From Prado023 sp963700475 (GTDB lineage Bacteria; Actinomycetota; Actinomycetes; S36-B12; CAIYMF01), in contig CAVOXR010000009.1 of NCBI GenBank assembly GCA_963700475.1, positions 248,001-312,000 on the forward strand: a DNA stretch of 64,000 nt. Reading direction: 5' to 3'. Made by a program: the position numbers and the translations under genes. Of the stretch, positions 17,360 through 26,710 are shown one piece after another; position 1 is the stretch's first letter; every line of letters begins with the position of its first letter. The notes under the pieces were generated by a model that was not told the origin of the DNA, did no database searches, and saw only the letters and a list, made by a program, of their open reading frames with translations.

Positions 17360-17365
17360 TACAGT
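17360..17365 (+). promoter_or_regulatory. -10 hexamer for a leaderless HAD transcript
   Basis: TACAGT ends 6 nt before the ATG at 17372, with no ribosome site in between. Confidence 0.5.
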
Positions 17366-17371
17366 CATGAG

Positions 17372-18025
17372 ATGGAGTCAGGGCTGGTTGTGACCGCGGC
17401 GGCGGTGCTGTTCGACATGGATGGCACTCTCGTTGACTCCACCGCCGTAGTCGAGCAGGTATGGGCTGAGTTCGCAGATCGGTACAGGTTGGACCTCGAC
17501 GAGGTGCTTCGCTTCGCGCATGGCCGGCTGACGATCGATTCTGTTCGGCACTTCCTTCCGGGTGGCATCGATGTGCTGGCGGTCACGGCCGATCTGGACG
17601 CCCAGGAACTACAACGCTTGGACGGGGTTGTGGAGATCCCGGGAGCTGCCGCACTGTTGAGCAGCCTCAAGGGCGCGCAGGTGGCAGTTGTGACATCGGC
17701 ATCGCGGGAACTGGCCCGACGCCGGCTGCATGCGGCTGGCATCGACGCCCCGGGCGTCATAGTCGCCGCGGAGGACGTCCAGACTGGCAAGCCCTCGCCT
17801 GAGGGATACCTGCGGGCTGCCGCCCTCGTGGGCGTGGCCCCCGAGCGCTGCGTCGTGTTCGAGGATGCCGAGGCGGGGGTGCAGGCGGCCGTTGCGTCGA
17901 AAGGGCAGGTCATCGTCGTGGGCGGGCACACTTCGGCCACAACCGCCGGCCTACCCCGGGTACCCGACTTCACCAGGCTCTCGGTTTCCCAACTCAACGG
18001 GCGAATCCGCTTCGAGCACCCCTGA
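17372..18025 (+). CDS. HAD-superfamily phosphatase / phosphomutase (subfamily IA)
   Basis: This 217-residue enzyme has HAD motif I FDMDGTLVDS (Asp nucleophile and Asp+2 acid), motif II in VVTSASRELARRR, the motif III Lys in TGKPSPEGYLRAA and motif IV FEDAEAGVQAA. The cap follows motif I, which places it with sugar-phosphatase / beta-phosphoglucomutase-like proteins. The likely substrate is a sugar phosphate, but the exact one cannot be told. The start is set by the leaderless promoter. Confidence 0.9.
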   Translation: MESGLVVTAAAVLFDMDGTLVDSTAVVEQVWAEFADRYRLDLDEVLRFAHGRLTIDSVRHFLPGGIDVLAVTADLDAQELQRLDGVVEIPGAAALLSSLKGAQVAVVTSASRELARRRLHAAGIDAPGVIVAAEDVQTGKPSPEGYLRAAALVGVAPERCVVFEDAEAGVQAAVASKGQVIVVGGHTSATTAGLPRVPDFTRLSVSQLNGRIRFEHP

Positions 18026-18433
18026 ACGCTTGAACACGGGGCCACCCGGTGGGCGGTCGTCCCCGTGGCGACGTGAGCCGTACCCGGCTCCGGGTGATTC
18101 CCGCCGGAGCGACCGCCGCCCGGGCAGGGCACAACAAGGCGCAGGTGCCAGGGAGCGATCACTGACTGGCTGGAGTGTGCACCTCCTGATGAACGGAGCG
18201 CTCTGCAACGTTGCGTGGGATGACACTGCCCTCGACCCAAGCTGCCTGGGGCACTTGGGCGAATCCGGAAGCGGCTCGACCTGGGCAACCCACGAGGAAG
18301 CCCGATGACCTGCAGGGTCCGCTGACACTGGCGATCAACTGACCCATCGTGGACAACCGCTGGCGACCATGGGAGAGGCCGGCTCGTCCCGACAGATCCG
18401 GAAACGCGGCCTCTGACCTGGGGCCGTTCCTGG
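18026..18433. other. Intergenic region with no recognisable gene
   Basis: These 408 bp lie between the HAD gene and the tRNA cluster. I see no credible coding frame. CACGGGG (about 18034) and CCCCGTG (about 18061) could pair as a weak terminator for the HAD gene. Short open frames here are translations of tRNA or GC-rich spacer. Confidence 0.5.
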
Positions 18434-18506
18434 TGGGCGATACAGGAATCGAACCTGTGACCTCTTCCGTGTCAAGGAAGCGCGCTAGCCCCTGCGCCAA
18501 TCGCCC
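18434..18506 (-). tRNA. tRNA-Val (GAC)
   Basis: 73 nt. Acceptor GGGCGAT pairs with ATCGCCC. The anticodon loop TTGACAC lies between CTTCC and GGAAG. The T arm is ACAGG-TTCGATT-CCTGT. CCA is not encoded. Last of the Gly-Cys-Val cluster. Confidence 0.97.
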
Positions 18507-18523
18507 AGACTATGGATCTTACG

Positions 18524-18594
18524 AGGTGGCGACGGGATTTGAACCCGTGTACACGGCTTTGCAGGCCGTTGCCTCGCCTCTCGGCCACGCCACC
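18524..18594 (-). tRNA. tRNA-Cys (GCA)
   Basis: 71 nt. Acceptor GGTGGCG pairs with CGCCACC. Anticodon GCA sits in the loop between ACGGC and GCCGT. The D arm (GAGAGGCGAGGC) is typical of actinobacterial tRNA-Cys. Confidence 0.97.
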
Positions 18595-18620
18595 GTGAGT
18601 CCTCGTTCGGACCCCTTGCG

Positions 18621-18693
18621 AGCGGACGACGGGATTCGAACCCGCGACCCTCACCTTGGCAAGGTGATGCGCTACCAGCTGCGCTACGTCCGC
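18621..18693 (-). tRNA. tRNA-Gly (GCC)
   Basis: 73 nt. Acceptor GCGGACG pairs with CGTCCGC. Anticodon GCC is flanked by CACCTT and AAGGTG. It is first in the minus-strand Gly-Cys-Val cluster, an order also seen in mycobacteria. Confidence 0.97.
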
Positions 18694-18791
18694 AATGCCC
18701 GTTGGGCACCACCGAAGGATAGCCCATCGCGGCAGCGCCGGCCAAAATCGGGAGCCCGCCGCACGGGCAGACAGACAGCCTGCACGACTCA

Positions 18792-18797
18792 TAGTCT
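18792..18797 (+). promoter_or_regulatory. -10 hexamer for leaderless pabB
   Basis: TAGTCT lies 6 nt before the GTG at 18804. It is divergent from the tRNA cluster. Confidence 0.5.
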
Positions 18798-18803
18798 CGC
18801 GGT

Positions 18804-19841
18804 GTGCCCGCGACCCCCCATGACCCGATCGCGGTCGTCGGGCCATGGACCGCCACGGACCTGCTCGAGGTGACCGACGACACGGCAGCCCTTGACGGTT
18901 CCGGCCGCTGGATGGTCACGATCACCTTCGAGGGACGTGCGACTCTCGCCAGATTCGCCACCTGGGACCGACGGTCGCCGACAGCTGACGAGGTCGGATC
19001 GTGGGACGGCCCAGCCCCTGACGCCTGGAGCTCCTCCCTCGATGAGGACGCCTACATCGCCGCTGTCGAGGCTGTGCGCGACCACATCAGCAGGGGCGAG
19101 GTCTACCAGGCCAACATCTGCCGCGTCCTGCGCACGCCGATGGCGGCAGCGTCGGACATCGTGGCCCTGCACAACCGCCTCATCGCCGGCAATCCGGCAC
19201 CACACGCCGGGGCACTACGCCTGCCGGACCACGGTGTCCACATCGCGTCGGCGTCGCCCGAGCTCTACCTGCGCCGCACCGGACAGCACGTGACGTCACG
19301 ACCCATCAAGGGCACCGGTGAGCGCGCGACGGACCTGCTCGCCAAGGACGAGGCCGAGAACGTGATGATCGTCGATCTGGTCCGCAACGACCTGGGGCGC
19401 GTGTGCAGAACGGGTACCGTCAGCGTGCCAGGGTTGCTCGAGGTCGAGTCCCATCCCGGCCTGGTGCACCTGGTCTCGACCGTGGCGGGGGACCTACGCG
19501 CGGGCACCACGTGGCCGCAGATCCTCGCAGCCACCTTCCCGCCGGGCTCGGTGACAGGGGCGCCGAAGCTCGCCGCACTGGACATCATCCGGGCCCTGGA
19601 GGCTGGCCCGAGGGGTCCGTACTGCGGGGCGTTCGGGTGGGTGGACGCCGACGCCGGCACCGCCGAGCTCGCCGTCGCGATCCGCACCTTCTGGCGGGAG
19701 GACACCGACTCGGGACCACTGCTGGCCTTCGGAACCGGCGCTGGAATCACATGGGACAGCGATGCGCGGGCAGAATGGCGCGAGACGATGTTGAAGGCCG
19801 CGCGCTTGCTCGCGGTCGCAGGCGATCGGGAGGTGCCGTGA
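18804..19841 (+). CDS. pabB: Aminodeoxychorismate synthase component I
   Basis: This 345-residue chorismate-binding enzyme makes 4-amino-4-deoxychorismate for folate synthesis. Visible signatures include YQANICRVL, the Lys motif SRPIKGTGER, VDLVRNDLGRVC, the Gly-rich FPPGSVTGAPKLAAL and the C-terminal AVAIRTFW and GAGITWDSD. The N-terminal TrpE/PabB_N domain is short. There is no glutamine amidotransferase domain, so PabA must come from elsewhere. The GTG start follows a TAGTCT box. It overlaps the next gene by the GTGA arrangement, which couples synthase and lyase. Confidence 0.92.
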   Translation: MPATPHDPIAVVGPWTATDLLEVTDDTAALDGSGRWMVTITFEGRATLARFATWDRRSPTADEVGSWDGPAPDAWSSSLDEDAYIAAVEAVRDHISRGEVYQANICRVLRTPMAAASDIVALHNRLIAGNPAPHAGALRLPDHGVHIASASPELYLRRTGQHVTSRPIKGTGERATDLLAKDEAENVMIVDLVRNDLGRVCRTGTVSVPGLLEVESHPGLVHLVSTVAGDLRAGTTWPQILAATFPPGSVTGAPKLAALDIIRALEAGPRGPYCGAFGWVDADAGTAELAVAIRTFWREDTDSGPLLAFGTGAGITWDSDARAEWRETMLKAARLLAVAGDREVP

Positions 19842-20707
19842 AGTTCTGGGTCGCTGGCGGGCTGGTACCCGCGGAGCAGGCGGCGGTGGCCGTGCTCGAC
19901 CACGGCTTCACTGTGGGCGACGGAGTCTTCGAGACCCTGAAGACGGTCAACGACCCGTCGGTCGGCGTGGTTCCCTTCGCCATGGACCGCCATGTGGCTC
20001 GGCTGTCCCGATCCGCTGCGGGGATGGGCATTGGGATGCCCGATCCGGACGACCTTCGGGACGCGCTGCTGGCCGTCTGCGCGGCGAATCCAGAGTTGGC
20101 CGACGGTGGGCGGCTTCGGGTGACGCTGACCTCAGGGCCCGGCCCGCTGGGCTCGGAGCGCAACTCCGGGGCAAGCACTCTGGTCGTGGCTGCGTCCCCC
20201 GCGTCGCGATGGCCGGCGGCGACCACCCTGGCGGTGTCGCCCTGGCCGCGCAACGAGCGCAGCCCACTGGTCGGCCTGAAGTCCACGTCCTACGCCGAGA
20301 ACGTCCTCGCGCTCGCCCATGCCAAGTCCCTGGGGGCTGGTGAGGCGCTCCTGGGCAACCTGGCCGGCGAGGTCTGCGAGGGCACGGGCTCCAACGTCTT
20401 CGTCGTCGTCGACGGACGGATCACCACGGCTCCTCTGACCAGCGGGTGCCTGGCCGGGATCACGCGGGCCCTGGTCATCGAGTGGTGCGCCGACGCGGGG
20501 ATCGACATCGAGCAGCACGCGATCCCACTGGCCGACGTAGCCGACGTGGAGGAGATCTTCATCACGTCGTCGACGCGGGATGTGCATCCCGTCGAGGCCG
20601 TGGTCGACGCGAACGGCCAACGCATCTGGGCCGCGGGTCACGGGACACTCACGTCAGCCGCGGCAGAGGTCTTCGCCTCTCGCGCTGCGGCCCAGTGGAA
20701 CGCCTGA
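19838..20707 (+). CDS. pabC: 4-amino-4-deoxychorismate lyase / class IV aminotransferase
   Basis: This 289-residue fold-type IV PLP enzyme removes pyruvate from aminodeoxychorismate to give p-aminobenzoate. Features are DHGFTVGDGVFETLK, the Schiff-base Lys in GLKSTSYAENVLAL, and EVCEGTGSNVFVV followed by TSGCLAGITR. The GTG at 19838 overlaps the pabB stop, with GGGAGG just upstream. The position behind pabB makes the lyase role much more likely than branched-chain or D-amino-acid transamination. Confidence 0.9.
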   Translation: MKFWVAGGLVPAEQAAVAVLDHGFTVGDGVFETLKTVNDPSVGVVPFAMDRHVARLSRSAAGMGIGMPDPDDLRDALLAVCAANPELADGGRLRVTLTSGPGPLGSERNSGASTLVVAASPASRWPAATTLAVSPWPRNERSPLVGLKSTSYAENVLALAHAKSLGAGEALLGNLAGEVCEGTGSNVFVVVDGRITTAPLTSGCLAGITRALVIEWCADAGIDIEQHAIPLADVADVEEIFITSSTRDVHPVEAVVDANGQRIWAAGHGTLTSAAAEVFASRAAAQWNA

Positions 20708-20742
20708 CCACCCGCACCGCGGAGGTCAGGACCGGGCCCGGC

Positions 20743-21177
20743 TCAGACCTCCTTGAGACCCTCGCCGAGGATGAGGTTGATGCAGCGATCGATGTCGATG
20801 CCCGTACCCTCCTCGCCCACGGCGACGATGTCGAAGGTGCGACGGACGAAGTGCTCGATGTGTGCGCGGTCGCACTCGAGAACGGCCTGACCGGTGGGGG
20901 AGTTCAGGGCGATGAGGACCAGCGGGGTGTCGCCGTGGTGCTCGGGCCAGATGACGATGTCACCCTCACCGGAGGGCCGCTGGAGCCCCTCGAGGATCAG
21001 GTCGCGGGCGAACATCCACTCGATGTCGGCAGCCCCGGTGCGGAAGGTCGCCCGCACGGCATAGGGCTCATCGGAGCGATACTCAAGCTCGCAGGGCACC
21101 TCGATCGTGCGGTCGGAATCGACCACCATCCGCAGCGACAGCTCGGCTGTCACGGCGGTCGGAATGCTGCGGGACAT
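20743..21177 (-). CDS. SsgA-family sporulation/cell-division regulator (SsgB-like)
   Basis: This 144-residue cytoplasmic protein begins MSRSIPTAVTAELSLRMVV. An in-frame ATG at 21186 would add three residues, but GAGAGGTGAG is placed better for 21177. It has the family pattern ELEYRSDEPYAVRATF, IEWMFARDLILEGL, VIWPE and the C-terminal IDRCINLILGEGL. In Streptomyces SsgB recruits FtsZ to septa. The family is restricted to actinomycetes, which is a strong taxonomic clue. It stands between pabC (convergent) and the PGPGW gene (divergent). Confidence 0.93.
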   Translation of the reverse strand: MSRSIPTAVTAELSLRMVVDSDRTIEVPCELEYRSDEPYAVRATFRTGAADIEWMFARDLILEGLQRPSGEGDIVIWPEHHGDTPLVLIALNSPTGQAVLECDRAHIEHFVRRTFDIVAVGEEGTGIDIDRCINLILGEGLKEV

Positions 21178-21247
21178 CTGGCTCACCTCTCAAGGTCAAG
21201 GCAATAACACCACCTTCGTACCCGAAACCCGTGGCACCTACCCCCAC

Positions 21248-21253
21248 TAACAT
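21248..21253 (+). promoter_or_regulatory. -10 hexamer for the leaderless PGPGW gene
   Basis: TAACAT ends 7 nt before the GTG at 21261. Confidence 0.5.
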
Positions 21254-21260
21254 GTGAGTC

Positions 21261-21830
21261 GTGTCACGAAACGCGTCGGAGGAGGACCCGAAACCGGCCA
21301 ATGCTGGCAACTCGGGCATGCCCTCGGACGACGACGATGACGAGAGCCTGCGGGAGCAGATCAAGGAGGCCTCGACAGCCGCCTTCCAGAGGATCGAGGC
21401 CAGCGCCCCGCCGAGCGTGGCGGCCCGACTGCGCCGATTCCGGGAGGCTCTGCGGCGCAACCGCGGACTCGACACGGCCTGGCGGGTCATGGTCTTCGCC
21501 CTCGGCGTCACGCTCATGGTCGCCGGTGTGATCATGTTCGTGATCCCGGGGCCCGGCTGGGCCACGCTCATCCTCGGCCTTGTCGTCCTTGCCTCGGAGT
21601 TCAGCTGGGCCAATCGCGCGCTCACGCCCGTCAAGGGAGCGGCCAAGCGGGCCTCAGACGCCGCTATGGACCCCCGCAAGCGTCGGCGCAACCTCACCCT
21701 CGCGGCCATAGCCGGTGTTCTCATCGGAATCGCGCTCGTCTGGTACCTGCTGACGTACGGACTCACCCTCGCACCCATCATGGATCTTGCCCAAGCCCTT
21801 CTCGACTGGTTCAAAGGCCTGTTCAGCTGA
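21261..21830 (+). CDS. PGPGW/TIGR02611-family membrane protein
   Basis: This 189-residue protein has an acidic N-terminus, a basic amphipathic stretch (AARLRRFREALRRNRG), then a membrane hairpin with the family motif MFVIPGPGWATLILGLVVLASEF and the conserved SWANRALTPVK. A third membrane helix (AAIAGVLIGIALVWYLLTYG) follows. The neighbouring ssgA-like gene and tRNA-Val are, as far as I know, a common actinomycete arrangement. The function is unknown. Confidence 0.9.
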   Translation: MSRNASEEDPKPANAGNSGMPSDDDDDESLREQIKEASTAAFQRIEASAPPSVAARLRRFREALRRNRGLDTAWRVMVFALGVTLMVAGVIMFVIPGPGWATLILGLVVLASEFSWANRALTPVKGAAKRASDAAMDPRKRRRNLTLAAIAGVLIGIALVWYLLTYGLTLAPIMDLAQALLDWFKGLFS

Positions 21831-21865
21831 GTCCGCGCCGGTTTGGGGTGCTGCGGGGGAGTTGG

Positions 21866-21871
21866 TAGAGT
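21866..21871 (+). promoter_or_regulatory. Putative tRNA-Val promoter -10
   Basis: TAGAGT lies 10 nt before the mature 5' end of the tRNA, which leaves a short 5' trailer for RNase P. Confidence 0.4.
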
Positions 21872-21881
21872 TCTGCAGTCC

Positions 21882-21954
21882 GGGCGATTAGCTCAGCGGT
21901 TAGAGCGCTCGCTTCACACGCGAGAGGTCACAGGTTCGATCCCCGTATCGCCCA
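21882..21954 (+). tRNA. tRNA-Val (CAC)
   Basis: 73 nt. Acceptor GGGCGAT pairs with ATCGCCC. Anticodon CAC is in loop TTCACAC between CTCGC and GCGAG. The T stem ACAGG/CCCGT has an A-C mismatch at the middle pair, unlike the Val(GAC) gene in this window. This is either a real variant or a single-base error near 21942. Confidence 0.93.
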
Positions 21955-22126
21955 CCCGGATCGTCGCAGGTCAGGGGGCCGGTCTCCGTGCCCCCGATCC
22001 CTCTCATGGCAAGGTTGCGTGGCAAATCGGGGTGAGTGGGACAGGGCCTCGGCGCCGTCGAGCCGCCGCGCGTCACCGACGTCGTGGTCGGGGACATCTC
22101 GCCCCTGCCACGGGAGTTGCGACCGG

Positions 22127-25100
22127 TCAACGGCAGGCGGGGGAGTAGGGGATCGCGGGCAGGAAGCGGTTCCATTCCTCCTTGGTGAGTTCATTCTTGG
22201 GGTTGCGTGCGGCTACCTGGCAGGCGGCTGACTTCCATTGCTCGGGGTCCATCTCGATGGAGGCGAGCACGCTGCGTGTTCCGACGAGCAGCTGGTGCTC
22301 CTGCCCGGCGGCCACGGCGAACGCGTCGGTGGGAGCCTCGGTGGGCAGGGGCAGGTCGGCGACGGCGACTCCCAGCGTTTGGGCGTCGAGCACGCTCAGG
22401 GAGCGGGGGTGGGAGATGACCAGCCACCGACCGTCCTCGGTGTAGGTCATTCTGGTGAGGTCGCGCAGGCCCGGTACCAACGAGCGGCTGCAGCACCTCC
22501 CCGGTGGCTAGCATCCCATTCCCTGAGAGTGTCCGGGCTGGCGGCCAGGAGTCGCTGGCTGTCTGGTGAGAAGGCCACCGAGGACGGGGGGGTCTCGAAC
22601 ATCGTCAGCGGTAACGTCCGTCGCCGCAGCGCCAGGTCGTAGATCATCACGAAGCCTTGGAAGTCGCTGTTTGCGACTGCAACCTTGCTCCCGTCGGGCG
22701 AGAACGCCACGGCCCTGAGCCTCGGCGTGATCGGGTCGGTGTGGTCAAGCACCTGGATCCCGGTACTGCATTTCCGGTGAGGTCCTCGCTCAGGCGGACG
22801 GCGTGTGTGCTGAGGTTCCAGACGGTGAACGTGCTCGTCACCGGGGCACCGTCGGGAACTCCGCCCTTGAAGGTGTTGCCGACGGTGGCCAGGTATCGGC
22901 CGTCGGGGGAGACGGCCAGCCAGGAGGTCGGCACGTCGTCGCGTGACCAGAGCAGCTCACGCCCGGGCAGGGACCACATCCTCAGGTGACCCACCCGGTC
23001 GGCGGCGATGACCGCCGACCCATCCGGGGTCAGGGCGAGGGCGGTGACCTGCCGGGCGGCGGCCATCTCGGGTCCCCGGTCGCGGCTTCGGTAGGGCCCG
23101 AGGGTGAGCTTCTCCCCGATCTGCTCGAGGGTGCGCCCGTCGCGGATGGTGACCCGCCCGTTGTCCTCGCCCTGCGCGATCAGGCCGGCGGCGGCATCGA
23201 GGGCGTGGATCGGTGCGGTGGCCACCTGTGTCGCCACCGGTGACAGCGCATCCAGGTCGTAGCGTGCGATGCTCCCGGTGATCGACTCACGCATGAGACC
23301 GTGCTCGCCCACGAAGCGCCAAGACCGACACCCGGTCGGAGCCCGAGGTGATCATCACGCTCTGCAGCGGATTCAGGGAGTACACCTCGCTGGTCCCGTC
23401 CAGGCGTCCGATGGCGAATCGCCGTCCCTTCGGTGACCAGGCCACGACGGTGACCGGGGACTGTCCCGGGGATGGCGTGCAGCACCTGGTCGTCTGCCAC
23501 CCGTTGCACTCGGACCGGCCCTTCGGAGTCTCCGACCAGCAGCGTGGTCCCGTCGGGGGAGATGGCCATGTGCGACAGGCCATTGCCCGGGCTGGCGAGG
23601 GATGCGGGTCCGATGAGCTGCGCGCGCCTCAGGTCGACGACCACCCCGGCGGGTTGCCGGACCGTCGGGGAGGCCACCCGGGTGAACATGACCGCTGCAC
23701 GGTCTCCTGCTGTGCTGAATGTCGCCCCGACCAGTACGGTCCTCGCGGCGTCGTCACGGGCCAGCCCCGGGATGGGCACGGACTGCGGGCCGACCCAGCG
23801 CTGACCGCGTCGATGCCAGATGCGCACCTGCCCCTCGAGCACCGAGACGAGGGTGCGTCCGTCGGGCGAGATGCGAAGCCGGTCCGCGGGGTCGTTGTCG
23901 TTGTCCCAGTCATGGCCCTTCGCGCCCGGCACCTGCTGCCGCGGGCCTGCAGGGTCACCACTGCCCACGTCGATCGCGTGCAGCCCGACCGAGGGCTGGA
24001 CCCTCGACGGGCCGGCGGCCGGTGACCGGCGGCTGTCGCTGACGACCGCCACGCGTCCACCCTCGATCAGCCCGCTCGGGTAGGGATCCCCGTCGTACTC
24101 CCACCCCGAGTAGGGCAGCGAGCCGTAACGGCTGATACCCGTCGTCGTGTCCAGGAGGTGCAGCCCAGAACGATGAATCCACGTGCAGCAGGACGCTGCC
24201 GTCCGGGGTGAACGCGTGGTCGAAAGTGCCGGGGTTCGGTCCGTCCAGGGCCTTCGCCAGCCCTGTCAGGCCCCGGGCGTTCATCAGGCTGTTGAGCAGG
24301 GCGCCTTGAGTGGTGGGGTTGTCCGAGATCGCCACAGCCTGACGCGCCAGGAGCAGCGCGAGGCCGGGGTTCGGCTCATTGACCGCCGTCCCGGCAGTCG
24401 GGCTCCGACGGCTTCCATCGCTGCCGCGTCGGCACGGCTCGCTACCGCTGACGCCCGGCCCGCCTCGGCCGACGCCCGCGCCGCCTCGTTCTGGGCTCGC
24501 CGACCGTTCAGCCCGGCGAGGGTGCCTGCCACGAACGCGATTGCCAGGAGGGCGATCGCGGCGACCAGGGCGCCGCGTAGCTGCCGGTTGCGCCGCACCT
24601 GCCGGAGGCGTTCGGCGTCGGCGGTGGCGGTGGCGGTGGTGAGGAAGTCGTCCTCGACGGGGGCGAGGACGGGGTGGGTGCGGGTGCGCCATTCGCGGGC
24701 GGCGGCGAGCCGGGCGCCGCGGTAGAGCTCGTCGTCGGGGCGTCCGAGGGTGTCCCAGGTGTCGGCGGTGACCTGCAGGTGGGCCAGGATCCGTTGGCCC
24801 TCGATGTCCTCGTCGAGCCAGGTGCGCAGCCGGGGCCAGGCCCGCACGAGGGACTCGTGGGCGATCGTGACCGTGTCATGCGCAACCGTGACGAGCCGGG
24901 AGCGCACCAGCAGGTCCAGCAGCCGGGGGGCGTCCGGCGACCCGGCGAAGACGCGGGTCGGCACCCTGGCGACCACCGGCTCGCCGGCGGGGGTGGGGGT
25001 GACCAGGCGCAGGAGCACTGTGCGCAGGACGTCGCGGTCCGCTGGGGTCAGGGATTCGTAGAGCCGCTCAGCGGATTGGGCGACCGCGGAGTGGATCCCG

Positions 25101-26545
25101 CCGGTCGCCCGGTACCCGTCGACGGTCATCACGCTGGCCTCGCGGTGCTCCCAGGTCTCGGCCAGGGCGTGGGAGAGCAGCGGCAGCCCGCCGGGGGCCC
25201 CGGCCACGTCGCGGACCAGCACGTCGACCAGGCCGGGCTCGAGGATCAGGCCCACCAGCCGGGCGGGTTCCTCGATCGCCTCCCGCAGCTCGTTCTCGGT
25301 CAACGGGGTCAGCAGCATCAGCCCGCGTTCGGCCAGGCGGGACAGCTGCGGACTCTCGGCCAGCCAACCGAGGTAGTCGGCGCGCAGGGTGGCGACCACC
25401 GGGGTGCCGGCCTCGACCCGGGCGGCCAGACGGTCGAGGAACTCCCGGGTGACCTCCCGGCCGGTGTCGTGGGCGAACACCTCCTCGAGCTGGTCCACGA
25501 CCAGCAGCCCGCCCGGGTACTGCCCGGCGATCGCGGTGGTCAGCGCCGCCAGCGGGTCCGTGCCCGGGGTGACCACACTCGCCGGGTGCCCTGACCGGCC
25601 CATCGTGGGCACGATGCCGGCCCGGACCAGGGACGACTTCCCCGAGCCCGACGGGCCCACGACCAGCAGCAGCGGGAACTCCTCGAGTCGTCGCACGGCC
25701 TCGGCGACGACGGCATCGCGCCCGAAGTAGAAGTCGGCATCCTGCGCGTCGAACGCTCGCAGGCCCCGGTACGGGCAGGTCGCGCTCGACCCGCCGATCC
25801 GGTTCGGCACGTCCAGCAGCGACGGGTCCTGCGCCAGGATCCGCGCCTCGAGCTCGACCAGCTCTGCGCCGGGGTCCAGCCCGAGCTCGTCACGCATCGT
25901 TCGGCTCGCCCGGCGCAGCACGTCCAGCGCCTCGCCCTGCCGCCCGGTGCGGTACAGGGCGGTGGCCAGCAGCGCCCAGCGCCGCTCCCGGAACGGCTCC
26001 CGGGCCACCAGCGGACGGGCCTCAGCCGCAGCCTCGACCGCCCGCCCCGCGGCCAGGTGCGCCTCGACCAGGTCCTCCTCGACCGCGCGGCGCACGTCGA
26101 GCAGCCGCGCGCCCTCGGATCGGGCCCGGTCCCAGTCGGCCAGCTCCGGGAACGGCGGACCCCGCCACAACGCCAGCGCCTGCTCGAACATCGTCGCCGC
26201 GCGCTGCGGCTCGTTCACCGCGAGGAACGACCGGCCCCGGGCGACCAGGTGCTCGAACTCGACGGTGTCCAGCTGCCCCTCCGGGAGCACGATGCGGTAC
26301 CCACCGGCCGTGGTCTCGATCACGGTGGAACCCACGGCCCGGCGCAGGCGCATCACCGACCCCTGCACGACCTTCCCCCACGACTTCGGCGGCGCCTCCC
26401 CCCACACCGCGTCGGCCAGCACCTCGGCCGGCACCGCCTGCCCCGGCTGGACACACAGGGCGCTCAGGACCGCCCGATCCCGGGGAGACAGAGCGCCGTC
26501 CATGCCCACCTCGGTGGGGCCAAGCAGCCGGATCCCCACATCCAC
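22127..26545 (-). CDS. AfsR-like regulator: OmpR-type DNA-binding + BTAD + STAND NTPase + WD40, multiply frameshifted at the 3' end
   Basis: The GTG at 26545 (AGGAGG 9 nt upstream) starts VDVGIRLLGPTEVGMDG. Residues 1-95 form a winged-helix SARP-type domain (LSPRDRAVLSALCVQPGQ, then the VVQGSVMRLRRAVG helix). Residues 100-245 are a bacterial transcriptional activator domain (DELGLDPGAELVELEARIL). After PYRGLRAFDAQDADFYFGRD comes a STAND-type NTPase with Walker A VVGPSGSGKSSLVRAG and Walker B GGLLVVDQLEEVF. A membrane segment (LVAAIALLAIAFVAGTLAGL) precedes a C-terminal WD40/beta-propeller with many SPDG motifs. The first 2.1 kb is intact. From about 24405 to 22480 the frame changes about six times (near 24400, 24168, 23465, 23320, 22765, 22483). 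The repaired protein is about 1470 residues. It probably senses a ligand through the propeller and activates local genes, possibly the divergent repeat protein. Confidence 0.85.
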
Positions 26546-26710
26546 GGCCCACCACCTCCTGCCCCAGTCCTTGGAGTGTGGGCGGGCCCCGACGCGCTGG
26601 TCAAGACCCCCGATACCGAACCGATACCGCACCGAGGTGCTGCCCGATACCGCCCGTGAGCAACCTCGAGTTGCCGGCCCCAGCCCGGGGCCCCCAAGGA
26701 AGAAGCAGAC

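Noticed and set aside
18159..18500. Minus-strand ORF beginning MAQGLARFLDTEEVTGSIPVSPT
   Set aside because: This is the well-known false protein produced by translating a tRNA. The DNA is tRNA-Val(GAC).
18349..18873. Plus-strand ORF across the tRNA cluster
   Set aside because: It reads the antisense of three tRNAs and has no conserved protein features.
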